64,000 bases of DNA from Curtobacterium sp. VKM Ac-1376 (lineage in GTDB: Bacteria; Actinomycetota; Actinomycetes; Actinomycetales; Microbacteriaceae), in the NCBI RefSeq assembly GCF_015351025.1, contig NZ_JADKRV010000001.1, positions 434,001 through 498,000 on the forward strand, in the 5' to 3' direction. The notes below the pieces were generated by a model, which made no database searches, was not told where the DNA came from, and was given only the letters and a program-made list of their open reading frames with translations. Positions within the stretch are counted from its first letter, which is position 1. Every line of letters begins with the position of its first letter. A program made the translations under genes and the position numbers. This document shows, in pieces, positions 33,152 to 42,906 of this stretch.

Positions 33152-34435
33152 ATGCCGCACTCCGGACACGCCACCCCGGTCTGGGCCCTCAAGCTCGCAG
33201 TCGTCACCGCGCTGGTCGGGGTCTCCGGCGGGATCGCCGGCATCGCCGTCTGGCTCGCCCTGCAGCTCATCCAGTTCGTCGCGTTCGGGTACGGCTTCGG
33301 CGGGCACCTCGAGGCCGCCGACGCGCCCTCGGGGCTGAACCGGTTCCTGGCCCTCACCGCGGCCGGTGTCCTGACCGGCGTCTCCTGGTGGGCGCTCCGG
33401 CGCTGGGGCCGGTCGATCCTCCCGGTCACAGCGGCCGTCGACGGCAAGCGGATGCCCGCGCTCGCGACGCTCGCGAACGCCGGTGTCCAGATCCTCGCCG
33501 TGGGTCTCGGCGCCTCGATCGGCAAAGAGGTCGCGCCGCGTGAGGTCGGCGCCTGGCTCGCCCAGCTCATCACCCGTCGAGCGGGCCTGACGCCGCGGGA
33601 GACGAAGATCCTCGTCGCTTGTGGCGCGGCAGCGGGCCTCGCCGCCGTGTACGACGTGCCGCTCGGTGGCGCGCTGTTCGCGGTCGAGGTCCTGCTCGGG
33701 GAGATCAGCTTCGCCACCGCGCTGCCAGCCTTCGCCACCAGCGCCGTCGCCGCCGTCACCGCCCGCCTCGTGATCCCGGACGAGGTGCTCTACCACGTGC
33801 CCGCGATGCACCTGTCGCCGTCGCTGCTCGTCTGGGCGATCGGCGTCGGCCCGGTGCTCGGCCTCGCGGGGGTCGGGTTCGTGAAGCTCACCAACCGGCT
33901 GCAGGGCATGGCGCCGAAGGGTTGGCACCTGCTCGTCGTGCTGCCCGTCGTCTTCGCGATGGTCGGGCTCATCGCGATCCCGTTCCCCGAGATCCTCGGC
34001 AACGGCAGGGCCCTCGGGATCGTGGCGATGAACACCTCGCTCGACGACGCCTCGATCGCCGGGCTCGCGCCGATCGTGCTCCTCCTGCTGCTCGGCGTCC
34101 TGCGGACCGTGACCACCTCGGCCACCATCGGTGCGGGTGCGGTCGGAGGGACCCTGACGCCCTCGATCGCGATCGGATCGTCGATCGGCGGGGGCCTCGG
34201 TGGCGCGTGGTTGCTGCTCTGGCCGGGCGACGGTCCGAGCCTCGCCGCCTTCGCGTTCGTGGGCGCCGCCGCGTTCCTCGCCACCACGATGCGCGCGCCC
34301 TTCACGGCGCTCGTGCTCGTCGTCGAGTTCACCCAGCAGGGAACCGACATCCTCGTCCCCTCGCTGCTCGCCGTGTCCGGAGCGGTCGCCGTCGGCTACG
34401 TCCTCGCCCGTCGGCGCAGCGCCCAGATGGTGTGA
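33152..34435 (+). CDS. ClC-family chloride channel or H+/Cl- antiporter
   Basis: The 427-residue membrane protein has the ClC repeat structure. GLGASIGKEVAPRE, near residue 115, retains the glutamate used for gating or proton coupling. YDVPLGGALFAVEVLLGE and GAGAVGGTLTPSIAIGSS correspond to further family signatures. It lacks cytoplasmic CBS domains. TAGGCT (33139-33144) ends seven bases before ATG 33152, so the mRNA is probably leaderless. Ion preference cannot be decided here. Confidence 0.9.
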   Translation: MPHSGHATPVWALKLAVVTALVGVSGGIAGIAVWLALQLIQFVAFGYGFGGHLEAADAPSGLNRFLALTAAGVLTGVSWWALRRWGRSILPVTAAVDGKRMPALATLANAGVQILAVGLGASIGKEVAPREVGAWLAQLITRRAGLTPRETKILVACGAAAGLAAVYDVPLGGALFAVEVLLGEISFATALPAFATSAVAAVTARLVIPDEVLYHVPAMHLSPSLLVWAIGVGPVLGLAGVGFVKLTNRLQGMAPKGWHLLVVLPVVFAMVGLIAIPFPEILGNGRALGIVAMNTSLDDASIAGLAPIVLLLLLGVLRTVTTSATIGAGAVGGTLTPSIAIGSSIGGGLGGAWLLLWPGDGPSLAAFAFVGAAAFLATTMRAPFTALVLVVEFTQQGTDILVPSLLAVSGAVAVGYVLARRRSAQMV

Positions 34436-34530
34436 AGACCCCGAGCGTTCCGGTACGGCCCCCGACGGTGCGGCCTACGCTCGGCGGCACGACGGAGCGA
34501 CGGGCTCCGCACCGAGGTGAGGAGCAGCCG

Positions 34531-36616
<2,086 letters not shown>

Positions 36617-36652
36617 CCCGTGTGCGGCTCGTGATCGCGAGCACCGGACAGC

Positions 36653-36688
36653 CTGGAGGCCGGTGGCGGGCCCGCCCCGCGCCTCCAG
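36653..36688. repeat. GGAGGC-type palindrome, CTGGAGGC variant
   Basis: Arms CTGGAGGC (36653-36660) and GCCTCCAG (36681-36688) enclose a GC-rich loop. It follows sufU by 36 bp and precedes the GNAT gene. Confidence 0.65.
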
Positions 36689-36749
36689 TCAGCAGTGGGT
36701 TGCGCACAGTGCCGGAACGCCCGAACAGTCCGACCATGCAAGAGGCGCG

Positions 36750-37226
36750 ATGATCGTCGAGGTGGAGCGACCCGGCGCAGCCCGGGCCGACGCGATCGTG
36801 CGGGCGTACCTGACCGAGGTCGCGTCGCGGTGGTACGGCCGCGCGGCGACCGCGGCTGAGGTCGACCGGGCGCTCGACGACGAGCCGTACGACGACCTGC
36901 AGGGGGACTCCGGCGTGTTCATCATCGCCGCCGACGGGGGAGCAGCCGTCGCGTGCGCCGGCGTGCGCTTCGTGGGTGACGTCGGCGAGCTGACGAAGGT
37001 CTTCACGCTGCCGGAGCACCGCGGCCGAGGCGTCGGCTCGGCGCTCCTTCGCCACGTCGAGGACGTCTGCCGGGCTCGCGGGACCACCTCGCTGCGTCTC
37101 GACACCCGGGCCGAGCTCGCCGAGGCCTGTGCGCTCTACGAACGGCTCGGCTTCGTCCGGGTCGACCCGTTCAACAACGACCCGTACTCCGACCGCTGGT
37201 ACGCGAAGTCGCTCAGGGGAGCGTGA
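36750..37226 (+). CDS. GNAT-family N-acetyltransferase
   Basis: Acetyl-CoA-dependent acetyltransferase of 158 residues. The acetyl-CoA loop is LPEHRGRGVGSALLRHVED near residue 90; ALYERLGFVRV is the typical late motif. Substrate unknown. Its stop overlaps the end of the converging oxidoreductase gene by 14 bp. Confidence 0.88.
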   Translation: MIVEVERPGAARADAIVRAYLTEVASRWYGRAATAAEVDRALDDEPYDDLQGDSGVFIIAADGGAAVACAGVRFVGDVGELTKVFTLPEHRGRGVGSALLRHVEDVCRARGTTSLRLDTRAELAEACALYERLGFVRVDPFNNDPYSDRWYAKSLRGA

Positions 37227-38265
37227 CGACGAGCTTCCGGGCGGAGACTCCGGCGCGGAGCTCGGCGAGGGCGGCCGGGATCGCGTCGAGTCCGGTGCCG
37301 ACGACCGATGCCGTCGGGGTCGCGCGGTAGCGTCCGGTCCGCAGTGCGTCGGGAAGGAAGTCGCGGAAGATCGCCGGGCCGACTTCGGACCGGGTGGGGC
37401 GCCCACCCCAGATGGCCGTGACGTGAACACCGTGCCGCTGGGCGAGCCGTGCTCGGATCGTCGTCGCCGGAGTCGGGTACGCCGATGCGAGTCGACCCGA
37501 GCCGGTGGCTGCCCGGACGATCGGGAGCGTGCGGGTCAACGAGCCCCGGCCGAAGGCGAGGGTGCCGGCGAGTTCCTGGTCGGCGAGTTCTTCGAGGATG
37601 CGGCGTGCGGCAGCGTCGTCGCGGTAGTCGAACACGGCCTCGGCCCCGAGGGACTGCACGAACGCGTGGTTCTTCGGTGACGCGGTACCGATCACGGCGT
37701 ACCCGGCGGCCCGTGCGAGCTGGACGGCGTTGGCGCCGACGCTCGTCGACGCGCCCCACACCAGGACGACCCCGTTGCGCTCGGCCGAGTCTGCCGTCGG
37801 GAGCGGCAGGGCGAGCTGGTCCGGTTCGAAGAGGCCGGCCGCGGCGGTCGAGACGGCGAGCGGCAGGACCGCTGCCTGTTCGGGCGACAGGTCGGCGGGC
37901 ACCTCGGTCGTCACGCGTTCGAGGAGCAGGACGTGGTGCTGGAACGCGCCCTCGGCCGAACTGTTCCGGTGCTGCTCCTGGCCTGCGGCGTACCCGACGA
38001 CCCGATCGCCGATGCGGAAGCGTTCGACCCCGGTCCCGACGCCGGTCACGGTGCCGGCGACGTCCGACCCGAGGACGACCGGGTACCGCAGCTTCGGGTA
38101 GACCACGTGGCGGAGGAGTCCGCTGACGGCGTCCACCGGGTTCACGGCGACGGCCTCGGCGCGGACGACGAGCTCTCCCGGCGCGGGCTGGGGGACCGGT
38201 GCCGGCCCGACGGTGAACCGACCGCTCGACGTGGTCCAGAGTGCGGTGTTGCCCGATGACGACAC
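37213..38265 (-). CDS. TetR-controlled MDR alcohol dehydrogenase/quinone reductase
   Basis: MDR-family reductase of 350 residues lacking zinc-site cysteines. VVLGSDVAGTVTGVG and VLVWGASTSVGANAVQLARAAG, near residue 160, are the family marks of NADPH-dependent reductases. I place the start at GTG 38265; an in-frame ATG at 38301 would lie inside the TetR operator and is less likely. The divergent TetR gene and twin operators suggest induction by a toxic or aromatic compound that the enzyme reduces. Confidence 0.82.
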   Translation of the reverse strand: MSSSGNTALWTTSSGRFTVGPAPVPQPAPGELVVRAEAVAVNPVDAVSGLLRHVVYPKLRYPVVLGSDVAGTVTGVGTGVERFRIGDRVVGYAAGQEQHRNSSAEGAFQHHVLLLERVTTEVPADLSPEQAAVLPLAVSTAAAGLFEPDQLALPLPTADSAERNGVVLVWGASTSVGANAVQLARAAGYAVIGTASPKNHAFVQSLGAEAVFDYRDDAAARRILEELADQELAGTLAFGRGSLTRTLPIVRAATGSGRLASAYPTPATTIRARLAQRHGVHVTAIWGGRPTRSEVGPAIFRDFLPDALRTGRYRATPTASVVGTGLDAIPAALAELRAGVSARKLVVTLP

Positions 38266-38294
38266 GGTGTCCGATCTCTTGCTCGACGTGCGGC

Positions 38295-38340
38295 ATGACA
38301 CGACGTGTCATCGCTATTGAACCATGACATGGCGTGTCGT
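38295..38340. promoter_or_regulatory. Twin TetR operators
   Basis: ATGACACGACGTGTCAT (38295-38311) has 8-bp perfect arms around one base. ATGACATGGCGTGTCGT (38324-38340) is a degenerate second copy 29 bp away. They cover the divergent promoter region of the reductase and TetR genes and are the likely binding sites of the regulator. Confidence 0.8.
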
Positions 38341-38358
38341 CACTACTACTGTGGACCC

Positions 38359-38934
38359 ATGCGTTGGTCTCCGGATGCCCGAGGACGACTCGAGCGAGCG
38401 GCGTTCGAGCTGTTCGCCGAGCAGGGGTACCAGGCGACGACCGTGCCGCAGATCACCGCACGGGCCGGATTGACCACCCGCACCTTCTTCCGGTACTTCG
38501 CCGACAAGCGCGAGGTGATCTTCGCCGGCGACGAGATCCCCGACCTGGCGCGGGCTGCCATCGAGGCCGCACCGGCGGGGATCGACCCGCTCGACATCGT
38601 CGTGCACGGCCTCCGCCAGGTTGCCGACGAGCGTTTCGAGGGTCGTCACGACCAGGTCGGTGCGGTGCGGCGGCTCGTCCTGTCCGAGCCGTCACTGCGG
38701 GAGCGCGACGCCCGGAAGCGGGCCGACCTGACCGGCGCGGTGCGCGAGGCGTTCGTCACCCGGGGTCTCGACCCGTCCGAGTCGGCGGTGATCGCCGAGA
38801 CGACCGTGATGCTGTTCCACCTGGCCCTCGAGGCTTGGCTCACCGGACCGGCCGAGCGCCGGATGGCCGACATCGTCGACGAGCAGCTCAGCGCGCTCCG
38901 TGGGGTGCTCGATCGGCGGCCCGCAGCGTCATGA
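38359..38934 (+). CDS. TetR-family transcriptional repressor
   Basis: Repressor of 191 residues with the helix-turn-helix at about residues 9-52 (FAEQGYQATTVPQITARAGL, TRTFFRYFADK). TACTGT (38347-38352) ends six bases before ATG 38359, so it is probably leaderless, and the second operator overlaps its promoter, giving autoregulation. Target is the divergent reductase. Its last 47 bp overlap the converging GNAT gene. Confidence 0.9.
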   Translation: MRWSPDARGRLERAAFELFAEQGYQATTVPQITARAGLTTRTFFRYFADKREVIFAGDEIPDLARAAIEAAPAGIDPLDIVVHGLRQVADERFEGRHDQVGAVRRLVLSEPSLRERDARKRADLTGAVREAFVTRGLDPSESAVIAETTVMLFHLALEAWLTGPAERRMADIVDEQLSALRGVLDRRPAAS

Positions 38935-39343
38935 ACACGTCGACGCCGTCGTCGGTGTCGAGCACGAAGCCGTGTCGTTCGTACAGTCGGCGGGCCGGGC
39001 TGCCCACCAGCACGTTGAGTCGCGTGCGTCCGTCGTGCGGCTCGTCGAGGACGGTGCGCAGTACGGTCGACCCGACGCCTTGCCCCTGGACGTCTGGCGC
39101 GAGGTAGAAGTGCTCGACCCAGCGGGTGTCGCCGTCGACACGCACGGTGATCGACCCGACGTCACGGCCGTCGACCACGACGACACGGGTCAGCTTTGGC
39201 CGGAACGCGTCGCGGAGGCGCTGCCGGACGCGCGTCTCGTCGAACACCCCGAGTCGTGTCAGGTCGCCGCGCAGCACCACGGTCCGGAGCTCGACGAGCC
39301 ACTCGAGGTCCTCGGTGGTGCTGTCCCGCAGTGCGACGTCCAT
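38888..39343 (-). CDS. GNAT-family N-acetyltransferase
   Basis: Acetyltransferase of 151 residues with the acetyl-CoA motif YLAPDVQGQGVGSTVLRTVL near residue 84 and RRLYERHGFVLD near 118. TAGGCT (39355-39350) ends six bases before ATG 39343, a leaderless promoter. It overlaps the converging TetR gene by 47 bp. Substrate unknown. Confidence 0.88.
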   Translation of the reverse strand: MDVALRDSTTEDLEWLVELRTVVLRGDLTRLGVFDETRVRQRLRDAFRPKLTRVVVVDGRDVGSITVRVDGDTRWVEHFYLAPDVQGQGVGSTVLRTVLDEPHDGRTRLNVLVGSPARRLYERHGFVLDTDDGVDVFMTLRAADRAPHGAR

Positions 39344-39396
39344 GCGAGAAGCCTACGAACCCCGGCGCACCGTCATCGACCTCGTACGCTTGCCCG

Positions 39397-39966
39397 ATGG
39401 ACCGCGACGGCGTCATCGACCTTGTCGCATCCCGCCGAGCCTCGGCTCGTGCGCCGATCGTCGTCGGTGTCTCCGGGTACTGCGGATCCGGCAAGTCCAC
39501 GCTGACGCGCACGCTCGTCGCGGGACTCCCCGGCTCCGCCCGCATCCGCGGCGACGACTTCCTCGACCCCGTTCGGTCCCATCAGCGCTCCGCCGACTGG
39601 GACGGCGTCGATCGGCCCCGTCTGGTGTCATCGGTGCTCGAACCGCACCGGGCCGGTCGGGCGAGCACGTTCCAGCGGTTCGACTGGTCGGCTCGAGCCC
39701 TCCGACCGGCTGAGTCGATGCCGCGGACGGACGTCCTGGTCGTCGACCTGATCGGACTCTTCCACCCGGACGCGCTCCCGCATCTCGACGTCAGCATCTG
39801 GTGCGACGTGGACCTCGACACGGCGGCACGTCGGGGCATGGCTCGTGATCGCACGCTCGGGCGCAGGCACGATGCGCTCTGGCGGGACGTGTGGATCCCC
39901 AACGAGCGCGACTTCGAGGAGCGGTACGCGCCGAAGGATGCCGCGTCGGTGCGCTACGTGGCCTGA
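39397..39966 (+). CDS. P-loop nucleoside/uridine kinase-like protein
   Basis: The 189-residue P-loop protein has Walker A GVSGYCGSGKST near residue 25, a following RGDDFLDP and DVLVVDLIGLF near residue 115, matching uridine kinase-like enzymes that phosphorylate small alcohols or nucleosides. TACGCT (39385-39390) ends six bases before ATG 39397. The substrate is not evident. It shares a 53-bp divergent region with the GNAT gene and overlaps the MarR gene end by 13 bp. Confidence 0.85.
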   Translation: MDRDGVIDLVASRRASARAPIVVGVSGYCGSGKSTLTRTLVAGLPGSARIRGDDFLDPVRSHQRSADWDGVDRPRLVSSVLEPHRAGRASTFQRFDWSARALRPAESMPRTDVLVVDLIGLFHPDALPHLDVSIWCDVDLDTAARRGMARDRTLGRRHDALWRDVWIPNERDFEERYAPKDAASVRYVA

Positions 39967-40406
39967 CTGCGGAGCGATGTGACCATGCTCCGCAGGATTC
40001 GGCGGGCGTCCGCCTGCTGCTCCTCGGTCAGTCCGTCGAGCATCCGCTGTTCGACCCCGCGGATGGCCGCACTCGCCTGCGCCAGGCTCTGCCGCCCACG
40101 GTCGGTCAGCTGCGTGGGGAGCGCCTTGCCGACCGACGGCTCCGTGGCCCGGGCGACGAAGCCGTCCCGCTCCAGCGCCTGCAGCAGGACGTTCATCGAC
40201 TGCCGGGTGACGAAGGTGCCACGTGCGAGTTCGGAGTTCGACAGGCCGGGGCGCTGTGCGAGCAGTTCGAGGCACGAGTAGTGCGTCACCGTCATGCCGA
40301 GTGGCCGCAGAACTGCCTCCATCGAGGCGCGCAGCGCACTCGCGGCCTCCTTGAGCAGGTAGCCGATCGACGTCTCGAGGTGGATGCCGGTGTCGTCTTG
40401 ACGCAT
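39954..40406 (-). CDS. MarR-family transcriptional regulator
   Basis: Winged-helix regulator of 150 residues. The recognition region is LSNSELARGTFVTRQSMNVLLQALERDGFV near residues 57-86, followed by the wing. ATG 40406 lies at the edge of a 16-bp operator-like palindrome, so the protein would repress itself by binding across its own start. The divergent VOC gene is the apparent target. Confidence 0.9.
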   Translation of the reverse strand: MRQDDTGIHLETSIGYLLKEAASALRASMEAVLRPLGMTVTHYSCLELLAQRPGLSNSELARGTFVTRQSMNVLLQALERDGFVARATEPSVGKALPTQLTDRGRQSLAQASAAIRGVEQRMLDGLTEEQQADARRILRSMVTSLRSQAT

Positions 40407-40449
40407 GTCAGAAGTCTGACATAGGTTGAGCTATGTCAGAAGACTGACA
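40406..40449. promoter_or_regulatory. Twin MarR operators overlapping the marR start
   Basis: TGTCAGAAGTCTGACA (40406-40421) has perfect 7-bp arms; TGTCAGAAGACTGACA (40434-40449) repeats it with one change, 28 bp apart. The first includes the marR start codon, the second lies before the VOC gene. Repression of both divergent genes is expected. Confidence 0.8.
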
Positions 40450-40469
40450 CGCAACCCAAGGAGCACCAC

Positions 40470-40838
40470 ATGCCCGTCACCGGCCCCGACTTCATCTCCC
40501 TGCAGACCCGCGACCTCGACGCCTCGCAGGCGTTCTACGAGCAGTACCTCGGCCTCGTCCGCTCGCAGGCCGGCCCGCCGCACGCCGTCGTGTTCGAGAC
40601 GACCCCCATCGCCTTCGCCCTGCGCGACCTGGTTCCCGGCACGGACCTCGACGCGGTGACCCAGCCGGGCATCGGCGCTGCGATCTGGCTGCACGCGACC
40701 GACGTGCAGGCCATCCACGACGCCCTGGTCGCGGGCGGGCACCGGATCGTCTCGGCGCCGATCGACGGCCCCTTCGGCCGGACGTTCACGTTCGCCGACC
40801 CCGACGGCTACCACGTGACGCTCCACGACCGAGCCTGA
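40470..40838 (+). CDS. VOC-superfamily (glyoxalase-like) protein
   Basis: The 122-residue protein has one glyoxalase/bleomycin-resistance fold: LQTRDLDASQAFYEQYLGL at the start and FADPDGYHVTLHD at the end, where a metal ligand usually sits. Control by a divergent MarR suggests a detoxifying or drug-binding role. AAGGAG precedes ATG 40470. Exact substrate unknown. Confidence 0.87.
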   Translation: MPVTGPDFISLQTRDLDASQAFYEQYLGLVRSQAGPPHAVVFETTPIAFALRDLVPGTDLDAVTQPGIGAAIWLHATDVQAIHDALVAGGHRIVSAPIDGPFGRTFTFADPDGYHVTLHDRA

Positions 40839-40872
40839 CGAATCGTCAGGTGTCCTGACCAGTCGGGACGCG

Positions 40873-41427
40873 TCAACGGACCGCGCCCGAATCCAGCACT
40901 CGGCGAACCACGGGAGTGATGAGCCGGAGCGCTGGAAGGGCGACCAGTGCCCAGAACGCCGTGAGTGTGAGCGCTTTTGCACCGACCAGCACTGGGAGCG
41001 GGAGTGGCGTCCAACTCGCGGTGAACCACGACAGCGCTGCGCAGACGACAACGATGCTGACCAGGTTTTCCCGACGGCCGTGCCGCGAGCGGAGGAATGA
41101 GACCCCGACCAGCGTGGCGACGACCGGTGCGGCCGCGTGCGCGACTTCCACGGCGACGTAGAGCGCTCCGGCGTCGCTCTCCACGGCGGGCCGACCCGCC
41201 AACTGGATCAGCAGCGTCAGCGCGATCAGTCGGAGCGGTGCGTCCGCCCTCGAGCTGGTTGCGACACAGGTCAGTGCCACGGCGCTCGCCGCGGCGATGC
41301 ACACCCGGGCGGCGCCAGGGAGGAGCCCTCCCACGAAGAACCGCAACCAGTCTTCAGCCCCGAGCAGCGCCACTCCGGTCGTCCCGAGTACCGCCGCAGT
41401 GCGGATGACGTGAACGGGTATCGTCAT
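40873..41427 (-). CDS. Unrecognised membrane protein, third gene of a secreted-protein operon
   Basis: I do not recognise this 184-residue protein. It has about five hydrophobic segments (for example TAAVLGTTGVALLGAEDW, IAAASAVALTCVATSS and AFWALVALPALRLITPVV) and a short basic end. ATG 41427 overlaps the lipoprotein stop as ATGA, so it is coupled to the upstream gene. It may anchor or process the two exported proteins; that is inference from context only. Confidence 0.7.
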   Translation of the reverse strand: MTIPVHVIRTAAVLGTTGVALLGAEDWLRFFVGGLLPGAARVCIAAASAVALTCVATSSRADAPLRLIALTLLIQLAGRPAVESDAGALYVAVEVAHAAAPVVATLVGVSFLRSRHGRRENLVSIVVVCAALSWFTASWTPLPLPVLVGAKALTLTAFWALVALPALRLITPVVRRVLDSGAVR

Positions 41428-42203
41428 CCGTCGTGCACCGCCGTCGGGAGATCCGCGAATCGTGAAGCTGCCCGCGTGTAGGTGCTCTTGAACCGTGGGC
41501 CGAGCTTCGAGAGCAACGCGGGCCAGCGCTCTTCGTCGCCTTCGACCGTGACTGCGTTCCTGACCTTCCTGTCGACAGTGGTACGGACGGTTGCGCCAAC
41601 GCCGGGGAACAGGGCGTCGTACTGCGCGGCGTCCGGTGCGGAGCCGGGCTGCATCCGGATCGTCCGGAGGGCCTCGTCGAGTGCGTACTGCGTACACATC
41701 GTCAGGTACTCCTGGTCGGCCGTCAGGCCGAGCGGGGCACCCCGACGGTACGGCTGCTCGGGGTCGTCGGGTGGACTCTTGATGTCCCCGATCACTTCCG
41801 CTGGACCGATGACGAACCAGTGTGTTCCGCGACGCGCGGTTCGACCCTCGATGAACGTCTCGTCCCACTCGGCGAGGACCTGTGCAACGGAGGAGCTGTG
41901 CGCGTAGACCCGCACGAAAGACGAATCGGTTCCGTCGACACAGTCGTATCCGCGCATCGTGTCCCAGAAGGCGAGATCATCGAGCCACTGATCCCTGTCC
42001 GCGCACGGGATCTGCTGCACCAGGCTGTCAGCAAGCGCCTGTTGCTGTCGTTGGTCGAGCGAGTCGGCGGCGGGGCTCGCGTCCGCGAACGCCTCGGCTT
42101 CGTGGCTCGGGGCTGCGCTGCATCCGGCGAGCGTCGAGATCGCGGCGACGAACGCCACGGCAGAGGCCGACCACCGGGCGGTCCGCGGCTCGTTCAACCC
42201 CAC
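41424..42203 (-). CDS. Unrecognised lipoprotein, second gene of a secreted-protein operon
   Basis: No known family recognised. The 259-residue precursor, read from GTG 42203, gives a clean lipoprotein signal: RTARWSASAVAFVAAISTLAGC with lipobox LAGC near residue 27. The mature part is acidic, with further cysteines in IPCADRD, GYDCVDG and TMCTQYA that could bond outside the cell. The start overlaps the upstream gene end by 10 bp, suggesting coupling. Base composition looks less GC-rich than the neighbours. Confidence 0.72.
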   Translation of the reverse strand: MGLNEPRTARWSASAVAFVAAISTLAGCSAAPSHEAEAFADASPAADSLDQRQQQALADSLVQQIPCADRDQWLDDLAFWDTMRGYDCVDGTDSSFVRVYAHSSSVAQVLAEWDETFIEGRTARRGTHWFVIGPAEVIGDIKSPPDDPEQPYRRGAPLGLTADQEYLTMCTQYALDEALRTIRMQPGSAPDAAQYDALFPGVGATVRTTVDRKVRNAVTVEGDEERWPALLSKLGPRFKSTYTRAASRFADLPTAVHDG

Positions 42204-42703
42204 TGGACTCCCGCGACCCCAGAGGCGGTCATGCCTCTGATCTGCTTCGAAGCGGCGACGTTTCCCCAGGAGATGACGACTCCTCGCCGGCCCGTCCCGC
42301 ACCCGGCTGGCGTCCACGTGGTCTGCGCACGCGTGTTGAAGCCCTTGCCCCACACGCACACCCCTACCCGGCCCTTGTCTCGGTACCAGCTGTAGGTGAC
42401 CTTCGTCTTCTTGCTCGACCCGATGATGCTGCACCCCGGCGTCGAAGTCAGCATCTTCGGGATCGCGGCGAACGCTCGGTCGTGGCATGGATTCCTCCGG
42501 CTCAAGGGCTGACCCGTGTCATCCACACGGACCGCTGCCGTCGGGTCGAATGACGGATCGACGATCGTCGAGTCGAGTGCCGTGGCCGGAACAGGGCGGT
42601 CTTGGGCCCTCGCTGGTGCCGCCATCAGCAGGCACCCCGACAAGCACGAGATCCCGGTCGCAGTAGCGATCAAGCGATGGCGGACGGTGAACTTGCTTGA
42701 CAT
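42194..42703 (-). CDS. Unrecognised secreted protein, first gene of a three-gene operon
   Basis: The 169-residue protein has a signal peptide (about 35 residues, ending LLMAAPARA) and a basic secreted domain with four cysteines (NPCHD, TPGCS, GVCVWG, AGCGTG) and aromatic strands such as KVTYSWYRDKGRVGVCVWG. I recognise no family. Four cysteines suggest two disulfides in a small stable fold. GGAGG precedes ATG 42703, chosen over an upstream in-frame start because it gives the signal peptide. An unusually AT-rich stretch (42765-42800) is the promoter region. Confidence 0.7.
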   Translation of the reverse strand: MSSKFTVRHRLIATATGISCLSGCLLMAAPARAQDRPVPATALDSTIVDPSFDPTAAVRVDDTGQPLSRRNPCHDRAFAAIPKMLTSTPGCSIIGSSKKTKVTYSWYRDKGRVGVCVWGKGFNTRAQTTWTPAGCGTGRRGVVISWGNVAASKQIRGMTASGVAGVQWG

Positions 42704-42801
42704 TGTGCCTCCGTTGTCGCGAGTAGGGCCGTCAGTCTTTCGACCCGTGCCAACGGTGTCAAATGTCAATTTACAGATATTGAATACTCAAACTGTGAGT
42801 C

Positions 42802-42852
42802 GACGGGCGGACGCGGGGCGGGCCTCCAGGCCGTTACCGGAGCCCGCCCGTC
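42802..42852. repeat. GGGAGGC-family-related palindrome between divergent genes
   Basis: GACGGGCGG (42802-42810) and CCGCCCGTC (42844-42852) are perfect 9-bp arms around a loop that itself contains GGCCTCCAGGCC. It lies between the divergent secreted-protein operon and the monooxygenase gene. Confidence 0.6.
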
Positions 42853-42906
42853 ACGCTTCGTCACGATCCGTGACGGGCGCAGGTGTCCGACGTAGCGTCT
42901 CGACCC

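Noticed and set aside
38265-38301. Upstream ATG start for the MDR reductase at 38301
   Set aside because: It lies inside the TetR operator and near the predicted transcription start, and the added residues do not fit the family.
42194-42769. Earlier in-frame start for the secreted protein at 42769
   Set aside because: It would add 22 polar residues ahead of a clear signal peptide; ATG 42703 has a ribosome site.
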